Below are positions 45,239 to 53,832 of a stretch of DNA of 64,000 nucleotides, one piece after another. Within the stretch, counting starts at the first letter, position 1, and each line of letters begins with the position of its first letter. Position numbers and translations under genes: made by a program. Under the pieces are notes generated by a model. It made no database searches. It was not told where the DNA came from and saw nothing but the letters and a program-made list of their open reading frames with translations. Origin of the DNA: Sporosarcina obsidiansis (lineage in GTDB: Bacteria > Bacillota > Bacilli > Bacillales_A > Planococcaceae); NCBI RefSeq assembly GCF_009651005.1, contig NZ_WHVW01000002.1, positions 310,001-374,000 of the forward strand, in the 5' to 3' direction.

Positions 45239-46120
45239 CTATTCATTAATAAACTCAACAAAACTCGAAATACTCGTCCTCATAAAGCGCTGTTTCTTTT
45301 TCACAAGCCATAAATCCCTCATCATCATAATCCCTTGCAGTTTCACTTCATGTAGAAATCCTTGCTCTATTTCTCTTGCTACGGTTAATCTAGGTAGAAT
45401 ACTTATACCTAGCCCCGCTTCTACCGCACTTTTGATCGCTTGTGTACTACTAATTTCCATATAGTTTTCGATTGTATCTAACACCCCATATTCCCGTAGT
45501 GTTTTCTCTACAATGAGCCGTGTACCTGAAATGGATTCACGCCAAATCATTCGTTCGTTTGCCAATTCTTCAATTTGGATTTCCTCTCGATTCTTCCATG
45601 GGTGATCTGGTGAACATACAAGGACTAATTCATCTTCAGCAAATTTCTCCACAATAAATGGCTTTGACTCTACAATTCCTTCTACTAAAGCTACATCTAT
45701 CACATCATTCGTTAAATCCTCTAAAATACTTGGTGTATTTTTAATGGTTAACATTACTTTTATTTCTGGTTTTTGTTTTTTGAATCGTCCCAATAAACTT
45801 GGTAGTAAATACTCACCGATCGTTACAGAAGCACCCACTCTAAGGCTCGCATTCCCCTCACCTATTGCCTGCTGAATGACTTCTTTAGAACGGTTAAAGT
45901 CGTTGATAATTGCCTTTGCATAGGGATATAGCATTCTTCCTGTTTCAGTTACCGTCATTTTCCCTTCCGTTCTGTCAAATAACAATGCTCCATAAAAGTT
46001 TTCGATTTGGCGAATCTGTCTCGTGACAGCAGGTTGCGATACGAAACTTAGTCTCGCTGCCTGGCTTATACTCCCTTCATCCACTACTAAACAAAATAAT
46101 TTCAGGCTTGTTATATTCAT
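45239..46120 (-). CDS. LysR-family regulator next to the chromate transporter genes
   Basis: 293 residues, complete. Helix-turn-helix around GSISQAARLSFVSQPAVTRQ, ligand-binding domain from about residue 90. GGAGGT lies 7 bases before the ATG at 46120; the frame runs on to 46138 without a ribosome site. It is divergent from the chrA pair, which it probably controls. Its last 210 bases are repeated at 24319-24528. Confidence 0.9.
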   Translation of the reverse strand: MNITSLKLFCLVVDEGSISQAARLSFVSQPAVTRQIRQIENFYGALLFDRTEGKMTVTETGRMLYPYAKAIINDFNRSKEVIQQAIGEGNASLRVGASVTIGEYLLPSLLGRFKKQKPEIKVMLTIKNTPSILEDLTNDVIDVALVEGIVESKPFIVEKFAEDELVLVCSPDHPWKNREEIQIEELANERMIWRESISGTRLIVEKTLREYGVLDTIENYMEISSTQAIKSAVEAGLGISILPRLTVAREIEQGFLHEVKLQGIMMMRDLWLVKKKQRFMRTSISSFVEFINE

Positions 46121-46301
46121 GATTATGACCTCCAACATTCTTTATATAAATAGTAGGGAATGACAATCGTTTATACCTTATGCATTCATTGCATTTTACC
46201 TTTTCCTTTTCTACTGCTAAGTTTAATAGATAGACATCATGATTACTAGCCGAGAAAAGCAAACTGACTAGGCAGTGGTAAGCAGAAGGAGAGAATACAA
46301 C

Positions 46302-46928
46302 ATGAACAAACATTGGAAAACACTTCTTCAAGTGTTTTGGACTTTTTTTAAAATTGGACCGGTAACATTTGGGGGAGGCTTTGCGATGATTCCTTTGATT
46401 GAAAAAGAAATAGTAGATAAGAGAAAGTGGTTACAAAAGGATGATGTTTCCGATGTCTTTGCATTAGCTCAATCTGTACCAGGGGCCATCGCCATTAATT
46501 CCGCAACATTTATCGGACATCGAATAGCTGGCGTAAAGGGCGCCATCGCGGCGATGCTTGGCATATCCTTACCAACGTTTTTAATTGTTTTATCATTAGG
46601 GATCACCTACTTATTCATCCAAGATAGTCCTAAAATCGAGGCAGCATTCGTATCCATTCGGGCATCTATCGTCGCTATAATCATTTATGCGGCAATCAAA
46701 GTAGGAAAATCCGCGATTATTGATAAATCGACATTGGGCATATTGGTTATTGGAACCGCTGCGCTGTTCTTTATTCATCCGCTATTTATGATCCTATTCG
46801 GTGGTGTACACGGGAGTATTTTGATTGTTATTAAAAAGAAACTAGGTTATAAAATTGCGTATGAGAAAAGTAATAAAAAAGATTCCAACGAAGACGGAAA
46901 CGATTTTTTCATGGGTGCTGGAATCTAA
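46302..46928 (+). CDS. chrA: Chromate transporter half, CHR family (first gene)
   Basis: 208-residue single CHR domain with about six membrane segments. Motifs FKIGPVTFGGGFAMIP and AQSVPGAIAINSATF are characteristic. Short-chain CHR proteins act in pairs of opposite membrane orientation; the second half is the next gene, 18 bases on. AGAAGGAG lies about 8 bases before the ATG at 46302. The role in chromate efflux is inferred from the family. The charged tail (KSNKKDSNEDGNDFF) is probably cytosolic or exposed. Confidence 0.88.
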   Translation: MNKHWKTLLQVFWTFFKIGPVTFGGGFAMIPLIEKEIVDKRKWLQKDDVSDVFALAQSVPGAIAINSATFIGHRIAGVKGAIAAMLGISLPTFLIVLSLGITYLFIQDSPKIEAAFVSIRASIVAIIIYAAIKVGKSAIIDKSTLGILVIGTAALFFIHPLFMILFGGVHGSILIVIKKKLGYKIAYEKSNKKDSNEDGNDFFMGAGI

Positions 46929-46946
46929 GAAGTAGAGGTGAACATC

Positions 46947-47489
46947 ATGCTATTATGGGAACTATTTAAGTCTTTCTTTTTCATTGGTGCTGTATCGTTT
47001 GGAGGGGGATATGCGATGATTCCGGTAATAGAAGCCGAGGTATCCAAAAATGAATGGATGACGATACAACAATTTACAGATATCATCGCCATTGCAGGTA
47101 TGGCCCCTGGTCCAATTGCCGCTAATAGTGCGATTCTTGTTGGCTATTCAACAGCGGGGATAACGGGAGCTGTCGTGGCTGCTCTCGGTATTTTGCTCCC
47201 CTCCGTCCTAATCGTTCTACTTGTAGCAACCTTTTTCAGGAAATTAAATCATTATCCAGTTGTTAAATCCATTTTTTACGGGCTTAGGCCGATTGTCATG
47301 AGCTTGATCATCTATGCTGCATTAAAGTTTGCGTTGTCAAACAACCTCATTTCTCTGCATATTTCCTGGTATACCAGTAGCTTACTCGTAATCTTTGGCC
47401 TGTCATTACTTGCCTTACTAAAATTTAATTGGCATCCTATTTATGTCATCATACTGTCTGGATTAGTGGGTGTTACGCTTTATTCATAA
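46947..47489 (+). CDS. chrA: Chromate transporter half, CHR family (second gene)
   Basis: 180-residue partner of the previous protein. Motif FIGAVSFGGGYAMIPVIEAE is followed by AGMAPGPIAANSAILVGY. GAGGTG precedes the ATG at 46947, which I prefer to the GTG at 46938. It lacks the charged tail of the first half. The pair is expected to work as a heterodimer. Confidence 0.88.
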   Translation: MLLWELFKSFFFIGAVSFGGGYAMIPVIEAEVSKNEWMTIQQFTDIIAIAGMAPGPIAANSAILVGYSTAGITGAVVAALGILLPSVLIVLLVATFFRKLNHYPVVKSIFYGLRPIVMSLIIYAALKFALSNNLISLHISWYTSSLLVIFGLSLLALLKFNWHPIYVIILSGLVGVTLYS

Positions 47490-47498
47490 GAGGACCCT

Positions 47499-47624
47499 CT
47501 AATCCATTTGTTTTTCTCCATGCCAGTACTCATCACGTAACACATCCGCTAAGATTTCAGTTGTGCGATGTAGTTCCTCGACTGTATTGTCGACATCACC
47601 AAATGCCTTGGTGAAAATAGAACA
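47499..47624 (-). pseudogene. C-terminal remnant of a lost gene
   Basis: The minus strand encodes FTKAFGDVDNTVEELHRT, continuing ILADVLRDEYWH and a stop. An in-frame stop lies directly upstream and there is no start or ribosome site. The amphipathic pattern looks like the final helices of a longer enzyme (possibly an aminotransferase or regulator), but the family is not recognised. Confidence 0.4.
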
Positions 47625-47787
47625 TTAGTAAAGTTTCTATGACGAGTACAGTCATGAAAAATTATGTGAGTAGTGCTAAAAATGCACCATATGATCGATA
47701 GAATAAGTTTATAAGGGGTTTCAGATTAGTTATGATCACTTATGGAGTTTTATGAACGATAGCGATCGAATCTAACACGTAATTAAA

Positions 47788-47834
47788 GAGGTTGCCTGAG
47801 AAAAGTCATGATTTATGACTTTCAGGTCAACCTC
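47788..47834. terminator. Large hairpin downstream of the 75-aa gene
   Basis: GAGGTT and AAAGTCAT arms with partners ATGACTTT and AACCTC, and an inner CCTGA/CAGG pair. It shares words with the hairpin at 20767-20813. It lies 20 bases past the end of the 47854-48081 gene. Confidence 0.65.
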
Positions 47835-47853
47835 TGCCTACATGTGGTGAATA

Positions 47854-48081
47854 CTATTCGCTATCTCTTCGCTCTATATACCTGTTGTATGCGTCTTGCA
47901 CTTTATCCGTTTTCGGCGAAACTTTTGACAGTCTTTTACTAATGTCATTGAGCAAATATAATCCTCTAAATAAACAGCCTGTCACTATGCCGAAAGCAAT
48001 GAGGCCGCCAAGTATCGGGTCCATCATCAGCAATAGAAACCCTAATAATGTGGCTAGAAAAATGGACAAAGCTAAATACAT
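47854..48081 (-). CDS. Small membrane protein, 75 aa
   Basis: Two hydrophobic segments (about residues 2-20 and 24-45) and a charged cytosolic tail (NDISKRLSKVSPKTDKVQD). AAAGGGG-type ribosome site. Family not recognised. Its upstream region has a 15-base direct repeat that could be an operator. Confidence 0.6.
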   Translation of the reverse strand: MYLALSIFLATLLGFLLLMMDPILGGLIAFGIVTGCLFRGLYLLNDISKRLSKVSPKTDKVQDAYNRYIERRDSE

Positions 48082-48388
48082 GCTCTTTCCCCTTTCGCAT
48101 TTAAGAATATTTCCGTTGTTTTATTCTCGTTCATTATGTACATACCATATATTGCAAATCAATAGTTTACATACTACAGTAATAATTGATGAGGTTCATT
48201 ATGTACATTTTTAAAATTTGTATATGATTATTCATACGCTCTGCAGCAAATATACCAAATTCACACTTCACATTATATCATCTCAAACATCTGTTTCCGA
48301 AATAAGGGGTAGGGCTCTGTAATTTGCAGAGCGCCCTACCCCTTATTATATTTAGTAACGTTAGTTCCTAGTTGAACACGGTTTCTCT
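48082..48388. other. Intergenic region with direct repeats and a terminator
   Basis: GTTCATTATGTACAT occurs at 48129-48143 and 48194-48208 in the same direction; its core ATGTACAT is a palindrome. The repeats are 48 and 113 bases upstream of the 75-aa gene's start. The ars operon terminator (48301-48349) is at the other end. Confidence 0.6.
48301..48349 (-). terminator. Terminator of the ars operon
   Basis: AAGGGGTAGGGC and CTCTG arms with partners CAGAG and GCCCTACCCCTT, giving a very stable stem. It lies about 40 bases past the flavoprotein stop. Confidence 0.85.
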
Positions 48389-49681
48389 TTAACAGCAACC
48401 ACCTGCGCCACTATGGCAAACACCCGTCTCAGGTAACTGTAGTTGCACATTTTCTGCAGCCTCTCGATCTCCTGCTAAAAAAGCTACTACTGAACGGACT
48501 TGCTCGTAGCCAGTTGCCATTAAAAATGTAGGTGCGCGACCATAAGATTTCGAACCGACAATATAAAAGTTCTCCTCAGGCTGTCTCAACTCTTTCTCAC
48601 CATGTGCTGGCACGCTGCCACAGCTATGTTCATTGGGGTCAATTAAAGACGCAATTGCAGGCACAGCTTCTGTTACAGCCTCTCTTTCGTAACGTATTTC
48701 TCGTTGAATATCAAATTCTGGACGATTGCCTGTATTGACGATTATGCGATCAAACGGCTTCAACATTTTCTCTTCAGATTTTAAGACAACGCCTTTTTGT
48801 TCATGAATGCCTGTGATTATAAAAGGTGTTTCAACTTGTATTTGGCCATTTCGAACATATTCTGATATACGAAGGCCCAACTCACCACGTGCAGCGAGCT
48901 CATCATTTGATCCCCCACCGAATGCATCTTCTACTCGTTTTTTACGCAATATCCATGTAATTGATGTTTCAGGATACTTCTGTTTTAACGTTACTAAATT
49001 GAGCAGTGAGTTAATTGCTGAGTGTCCACCACCTACAACAGCTATTTTTTTATTTGCATATAGTTCCTCATTCTCTCCAATGTTGGGAATATGGTAATCG
49101 ATGATTGACGCTAACTCTTTTTCAGTTTGCAACCAAACACCATTACTCATTGCTGGGTTTGGGTTCCCCCAAGTTCCCGTAGCGTCAATTACAGCTTTGG
49201 CTTTCATCTCTTTTAGACCATTTGGCGTTTCTACATATAACAGAAACGGTTGCAATGAACGACTTGATGATTTCATACGATCTAACCCGCCACGTGTAAT
49301 TGAAATGACTTCATGTTTTGTATGGATATTTGGTGCCAACACTTCAGATAAAGGAAGCAAATAATCTTCCACTAATTCTTTTCCGGTTGGTATTTTTTCT
49401 CCTTGAGGAGCTTGCCAATCTGTATTTACTAATAGTCTTTTACCTGCTTCATCCATGTTATATTGCCAAGGTGAAAAAAGTGTCACATGCTCCCATGTCC
49501 GTACATTCGCTGAGATTTCCCCTTTTTCTAATACAAAGAATGATATCCCTCGTTCTTTTAAATGTGCTGCAGCCGCCAAACCGATTGGACCAGCACCAAT
49601 GACAGCAACCGGTAAATCCTGCTCACAACAACCTGTGCTTGGGTTACAGCAAGTTGATTGTTGAATAATTTTCAGTTCCAT
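48389..49681 (-). CDS. FAD/NAD(P)-binding oxidoreductase of the ars operon, with paired-cysteine ends
   Basis: 430 residues. FAD-binding VIGAGPIGLAAAAHLKERG near residue 29, a second Rossmann motif VVGGGHSAINSLL near 210, and a C-terminal GSKSYGRAPTFL block; this is the flavin-monooxygenase-like group. Unusual feature: vicinal cysteines at both termini (TCCNPSTGCC at the start and VCHSGAGGCC at the very end), reminiscent of the As(III)-binding Cys pairs of the ArsD metallochaperone. Flavoproteins in ars operons have been described (for example ArsO, ArsH), but the activity here is unknown. GAGGAG lies 7 bases before the ATG at 49681. It is the last gene of the operon. Confidence 0.82.
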   Translation of the reverse strand: MELKIIQQSTCCNPSTGCCEQDLPVAVIGAGPIGLAAAAHLKERGISFFVLEKGEISANVRTWEHVTLFSPWQYNMDEAGKRLLVNTDWQAPQGEKIPTGKELVEDYLLPLSEVLAPNIHTKHEVISITRGGLDRMKSSSRSLQPFLLYVETPNGLKEMKAKAVIDATGTWGNPNPAMSNGVWLQTEKELASIIDYHIPNIGENEELYANKKIAVVGGGHSAINSLLNLVTLKQKYPETSITWILRKKRVEDAFGGGSNDELAARGELGLRISEYVRNGQIQVETPFIITGIHEQKGVVLKSEEKMLKPFDRIIVNTGNRPEFDIQREIRYEREAVTEAVPAIASLIDPNEHSCGSVPAHGEKELRQPEENFYIVGSKSYGRAPTFLMATGYEQVRSVVAFLAGDREAAENVQLQLPETGVCHSGAGGCC

Positions 49682-49734
49682 CAAAAAACTCCTCTATTTT
49701 TGTTTTCCGTTATGGTAATTACTCATAAGGAGAA

Positions 49735-50016
49735 TTAGCACTTCATTGGTGTGTAGCCAAGTAACACTAGACCCAGTTCTCCATTCTCTTTTTCAGCATG
49801 GAACGTCACTTTCTCAAGCGTTGAACTTATTTGTTTATCAATCACAAAAGAAAGGCCGTCTATTTCTATGATTTCATCTTCTTGTGTAGGTTCTACAATC
49901 TCTACACCAATAGAAGTTCCACAACAACTTTGCATACCATAAAAACGGATGATGTTATTTTTTCGCCCTACTAATACTTGCGTTAAATATTCTTTACCTT
50001 CAGGTGATATATTCAT
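49735..50016 (-). CDS. HesB/IscA-like Fe-S biogenesis domain protein in the ars operon
   Basis: 93 residues. The HesB-like fold has Cys in MQSCCGTSIGVE and a Cys at the C-terminal end (GYTPMKC). The vicinal Cys pair could bind As(III), Fe or an Fe-S cluster (inference). AAGGAAGG precedes the ATG at 50016; the open frame extends to 50073 inside the arsC gene. It follows arsC directly. Confidence 0.75.
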   Translation of the reverse strand: MNISPEGKEYLTQVLVGRKNNIIRFYGMQSCCGTSIGVEIVEPTQEDEIIEIDGLSFVIDKQISSTLEKVTFHAEKENGELGLVLLGYTPMKC

Positions 50017-50017
50017 T

Positions 50018-50438
50018 TTATTTTCCTTCCTTGGCAAACTGTTGTATGCGTTCACCAATTTCATCTCGCACACGCTGGAACTCTACCCAAACTTCTTCTC
50101 CAGTCCCAGTTGCTTTTGCCGGGTCATCAAAGCCCCAATGTTCACGAGGAATTGATGGAGGTGTCATAGGACATTTATCGGCAGCATCTCCACAAAGTGT
50201 CACGACAAGATCGGCATTGTTCAGAATCGTTGGATCGATCGTATCTGATGTCTGATTAGTAATATCAATACCTACCTCTTCCATCGCCTTAATTGCCCTT
50301 GGATTTACCCCGTGTGCTTCAATTCCTGCACTACATACATCCCATTCCTCACTTAGAATTTTTCTACCCCAACCTTCCGCCATCTGGCTCCTACATGAGT
50401 TTCCTGTACACAGAAAGTACAATTTTTTTTTTCGTCAT
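50018..50438 (-). CDS. arsC: Arsenate reductase, thioredoxin-coupled (with a poly-A frame break at codons 3-6)
   Basis: Reduces arsenate to arsenite for export. Low-molecular-weight phosphatase fold. P-loop [14 protein letters not shown] with the nucleophilic Cys, and the redox cysteines in LCGDAADKC, as in B. subtilis/S. aureus ArsC. The natural ATG at 50438 has a ribosome site (GAGGAA) and reads ATG ACG, then ten A (50423-50432 on the plus strand as T). Nine A would continue in frame into [13 protein letters not shown]; ten put the ATG one base out of frame. A TTG at 50422 is in frame but has no ribosome site. This is a sequencing error, a true frameshift, or slippage-dependent expression. 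Confidence 0.85.
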
Positions 50439-50464
50439 CACTATATTCCTCATTCCTAATTAAT

Positions 50465-51760
50465 TTAGATAATCAATAACCATACATACAATCCAACCAA
50501 TGTTATAAATAGTGTAGGGATCGTCAAGATAATTCCAACCTTAAAGTATGATCCCCAACCGATTTTCACACCTTTTTGAGAAAGAACATGTAACCACAAC
50601 AAAGTAGCTAATGATCCAATGGGTGTGATTTTCGGTCCAAGATCAGAACCGATGACATTTGCATAAATAAGAGCCTCACGAATTGTGCCTGTCGTATTGG
50701 TCTCTGCAATGGCCAACGCATCTATCATAACTGTTGGCATATTATTCATAATCGATGACAAAAAGGCAGCTATAAAGCCCATTGAGATGGTCGCAACAAA
50801 AAGACCTTGATCGGCTGCAACTTGAATAACATCTGCCAATACACTTGTTAAACCGACATTTTTCAATCCATAAACGACTACGTACATACCAATTGAAAAG
50901 AATACAATTGCCCAAGGCGCACCTTTCAACACTTGCTTAGTTTGCACAGCAGCACTTCTATTCGCCATAAACAAGAAAAATATGGCTACGATTCCTGCAA
51001 TAATGGAGACAGGTATCTCCAAGAATTCGCTCGAAAAATAACCGACAAGTAGTATGCCTAAGACAACCCAAGTTAACCTAAACATCTTCAAGTCTTTTAT
51101 CGCGTCTTTTGGTTGTTTTAAATCAGATACATGATAGTGGCCCGGAATACTTTTACGAAAGAATAAGTACAGAACACTAATACTTGCAACTAAAGCAAAC
51201 AAATTCGGAACGATCATCCTAGATGCATATTCAACAAAACCAATTCCAAAAAAGTCTGCAGAAACGATGTTAACTAGATTGCTAACAACCAAAGGCAATG
51301 AAGTCGTGTCTGCAATGAACCCACTCGCAATAATAAAAGGGAAAATCATTTTTTCACTGAAATTCAAATTCCTGACCATCGCAAGAACAATCGGAGTCAG
51401 GATCAACGCAGCTCCATCATTTGCAAATAAAGCAGCAACAATAGCACCGAGAATGCTAACGTAAATGAACATTCGGATACCACTGCCTTTGGCTAAACGT
51501 GCCATATGTAAAGCAGCCCACTCAAAGAATCCTATCTCATCCAGAATTAATGAAATGATAATGATGGCGATGAATGCCAGTGTTGCATTCCATACAATTC
51601 CTGTCACGTCTATAACGTCACCAAAATCAACTACACCAAATAATAATGCAATTATGGCGCCGATACATGCAGTCCAACCTATTGATAGATTTTTCGGCTG
51701 CCAAATAACGAAAACTAACGTAATAACAAAAATCACAAACGCAGTAATAGTTGTAACCAC
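50465..51760 (-). CDS. arsB: Arsenite efflux transporter ArsB
   Basis: 431 residues with about 12 membrane segments. Family motifs: [32 protein letters not shown] and [17 protein letters not shown]. Exports arsenite and antimonite by proton exchange (no arsA gene is in the window). GTG start with GGAGG upstream. It lies between arsR and arsC. Confidence 0.94.
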   Translation of the reverse strand: MVTTITAFVIFVITLVFVIWQPKNLSIGWTACIGAIIALLFGVVDFGDVIDVTGIVWNATLAFIAIIIISLILDEIGFFEWAALHMARLAKGSGIRMFIYVSILGAIVAALFANDGAALILTPIVLAMVRNLNFSEKMIFPFIIASGFIADTTSLPLVVSNLVNIVSADFFGIGFVEYASRMIVPNLFALVASISVLYLFFRKSIPGHYHVSDLKQPKDAIKDLKMFRLTWVVLGILLVGYFSSEFLEIPVSIIAGIVAIFFLFMANRSAAVQTKQVLKGAPWAIVFFSIGMYVVVYGLKNVGLTSVLADVIQVAADQGLFVATISMGFIAAFLSSIMNNMPTVMIDALAIAETNTTGTIREALIYANVIGSDLGPKITPIGSLATLLWLHVLSQKGVKIGWGSYFKVGIILTIPTLFITLVGLYVWLLII

Positions 51761-51774
51761 TCAACTTTTCCTCC

Positions 51775-52131
51775 CTAACTACATGAGATACGCAAACCTT
51801 GTTTCTCTAACTCGTTAATCAATTTATCCTGTTCAGGCAAGTGGTCCAGAACACTTTTAATGAGTTTATAATCTTCATGCTCCGTATTGATCGAATAAAA
51901 AATCCATTGTCCCCTCCGTTCTTCTTTTACTAACTCAATATCTCTTAACTTTCGTAGATGCTGACTAATCGCTGGTTGACTCATTTTAAATATCTCTACA
52001 AATTCACATACACAACACTCATGTGACGCGAGCAATTTCATCATAGTTAAACGAGTCTTATCGCCTAGCAATTTTAGAAGTTGTGTAGCTCGCTGCAAAT
52101 CAACAGTTTCATTTGTATTCATATCGCACAT
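51775..52131 (-). CDS. arsR: Arsenical-resistance repressor ArsR
   Basis: 118-residue winged-helix repressor of the SmtB/ArsR family. The As(III)-binding site ECCVCEF lies at the start of the recognition region, with HTH SQPAISQHLRKLRD after it. It releases DNA when arsenite binds. AAGGAG precedes the ATG. It is the first gene of the ars operon and should autoregulate it. Confidence 0.94.
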   Translation of the reverse strand: MCDMNTNETVDLQRATQLLKLLGDKTRLTMMKLLASHECCVCEFVEIFKMSQPAISQHLRKLRDIELVKEERRGQWIFYSINTEHEDYKLIKSVLDHLPEQDKLINELEKQGLRISCS

Positions 52132-52242
52132 CGCACTCTCCTTTTTTACATCATATAATTATATGCTTATATAAGCAACTACTGTATTCGTTATTTCTTA
52201 TTTACTTTTCCTTTGTCTCCTTACTAACTCTCCATAACGAAA

Positions 52243-52275
52243 TAGAGGGACTTCTCTTAGAAAGAAGTCCCTCTA
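52243..52275 (-). terminator. Terminator downstream of the nuclease gene
   Basis: TAGAGGGACTTCT (52243-52255) is perfectly complementary to AGAAGTCCCTCTA (52263-52275). Confidence 0.8.
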
Positions 52276-52321
52276 CCTATTTGCTCGTAAGCTCTCTCAT
52301 TTAAAGAAACACTACATTTTA

Positions 52322-53047
52322 TTATTCACAAGCTCTTCCATCCTGATTCCGATCTAGATGTTTAGCGTAAGCGGAATGACCTTTCGTAACACCCTCGGGA
52401 TATACTTCGCGAAGTTCAGTACAGTTTTTAAAACTTTCCACTTTGCCTGACACAGGATTCACCTCATCGACTGAATGCTTATCGCTATCGAAACCACGGT
52501 CTGTTGCATAGTCCTCTAGTGTCCATATTCCGATTCCTGCTTTTTTTGCTTGCTGTTGCGCTTGTTCAAATTCATCCAAATAGCGAGTATTTGGCGGATA
52601 AACGTAAGCCACTCTCGCCAAGCCTTCTTTCAACAATTGCTCTTGCACACTCTTTCCATCTATGTATATATACGCTAGCAATCTGCCGTATTTATCGTAT
52701 TTTTCACCGATATCAAATTCGATTTCTAGCTGACCTTTTTGCAATAGCTCTTGATTACGCACTTTTGCTTCCTGCCCAAAAGGCTGCTTTCCAAGTCGCG
52801 GATGATTCGTTTCAGGCGTATCGATTAATAAATATCGTACATTCTGTTCTTTACCTTCATACAGTATTTTAATCGTATCTCCATCAATCGTCTTAACTAA
52901 TTCGACCGGGATCAATCCATCCCGACTCGGTTCTTTTTTCTGTTCTCCCATTAATTCAGGAAAGTAGACCGCTGCAATCGCGACCACAACTGCGATCAGA
53001 AAGGAACTGATCCACTTTTTCCCTGCGTTCTTTTTCTTTGTACTCAT
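52322..53047 (-). CDS. Membrane-anchored thermonuclease with Excalibur domain
   Basis: 241 residues. N-terminal membrane segment (about 12-28, exported and anchored). Staphylococcal-nuclease (SNase) domain (about 45-185) with catalytic residues in VKTIDGDT, RYLLIDTPE and EKYDKYGRLLAYIY. A C-terminal Excalibur calcium-binding motif ends DRNQDGRACE. Degrades extracellular DNA/RNA with Ca2+. The YokF/YncB proteins of B. subtilis are similar. GAGG-type ribosome site before the ATG. Confidence 0.9.
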   Translation of the reverse strand: MSTKKKNAGKKWISSFLIAVVVAIAAVYFPELMGEQKKEPSRDGLIPVELVKTIDGDTIKILYEGKEQNVRYLLIDTPETNHPRLGKQPFGQEAKVRNQELLQKGQLEIEFDIGEKYDKYGRLLAYIYIDGKSVQEQLLKEGLARVAYVYPPNTRYLDEFEQAQQQAKKAGIGIWTLEDYATDRGFDSDKHSVDEVNPVSGKVESFKNCTELREVYPEGVTKGHSAYAKHLDRNQDGRACE

Positions 53048-53066
53048 TTAGTCGAAATCCTCTTTT

Positions 53067-53408
53067 CTACAGACTGTACCCAAAATACGCCAAGCCTATA
53101 CCCAAGCCAAACGTCAGCATAGTATAGACCGCTGCACGGCCTTTATGACCTTCTATCCAATACGTCCAAATTTCTTTCATTAAAGTAGAATATGTCGTCA
53201 ATGCACCCGCCACGCCAGTTGCCCAAAATAATGTCCACGGTATTGCCAATTCCATCCCAACGATCCATCCAATGAAAAAGCTTCCGACACTATTGACAAG
53301 CAGCGTTCCAAACGGTAGGATACTGCGATTCAGGCGACGGGATAATTCAAAGCGTAACATTGTCCCGAGAAACCCGCCACAGCCGACCGCGACCATATGC
53401 CACATCAT
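53067..53408 (-). CDS. crcB: Fluoride channel subunit, CrcB/Fluc (second gene)
   Basis: 113-residue membrane protein with four segments. Family motifs GCGGFLGTMLRFELSR and GTLLVNSVGSFFIGW, then TYSTLMKE. In many Firmicutes two Fluc genes form a heterodimeric channel exporting fluoride. Its ATG directly follows the stop of the partner gene. Confidence 0.93.
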   Translation of the reverse strand: MMWHMVAVGCGGFLGTMLRFELSRRLNRSILPFGTLLVNSVGSFFIGWIVGMELAIPWTLFWATGVAGALTTYSTLMKEIWTYWIEGHKGRAAVYTMLTFGLGIGLAYFGYSL

Positions 53409-53783
53409 TCAGCAACTCACCTTCCTTGCCAATAAAAACCCGAACGCTGCCATAATGAGACCTCCGAGTAAACTACCGAAAACATAGCTACCTGCCAACC
53501 CTATCAAGCCTTCATCGAGCAACTGGATCGTTTCTATACTTACGGCTGAAAACGTAGTAAATGCACCGAGAAATCCCACCGTAACAACATTTACCACAAA
53601 AGGTTGTAGCTTTCCACCAAGCCTTGCCCATTCTACAAGAAAACAAAGTAACAGTGTTCCGACTATATTCACCGCAAACGTAGCGAAAGGAAAGGTACCG
53701 CTGACTATAAATAACTGACCAACCAGTAGACGGACCATTGCACCGCATGCACCTGCAATGCCTATGTATAACCTTTCTCTCAT
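53409..53783 (-). CDS. crcB: Fluoride channel subunit, CrcB/Fluc (first gene)
   Basis: 124 residues with four membrane segments. GACGAMVRLLVGQ at the start, FAVNIVGTLLLC (the Asn of the fluoride path) and GAFTTFSAVSIET, with the Phe-box and Na+-site residues of the family. GGAG lies 9 bases before the ATG at 53783. The pair has no recognisable fluoride riboswitch upstream. Confidence 0.93.
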   Translation of the reverse strand: MRERLYIGIAGACGAMVRLLVGQLFIVSGTFPFATFAVNIVGTLLLCFLVEWARLGGKLQPFVVNVVTVGFLGAFTTFSAVSIETIQLLDEGLIGLAGSYVFGSLLGGLIMAAFGFLLARKVSC

Positions 53784-53832
53784 GTTCTCACGCTCCAAAC
53801 ATCGCCTAGCTCAGTTTCTCAGTTCTTCACGA

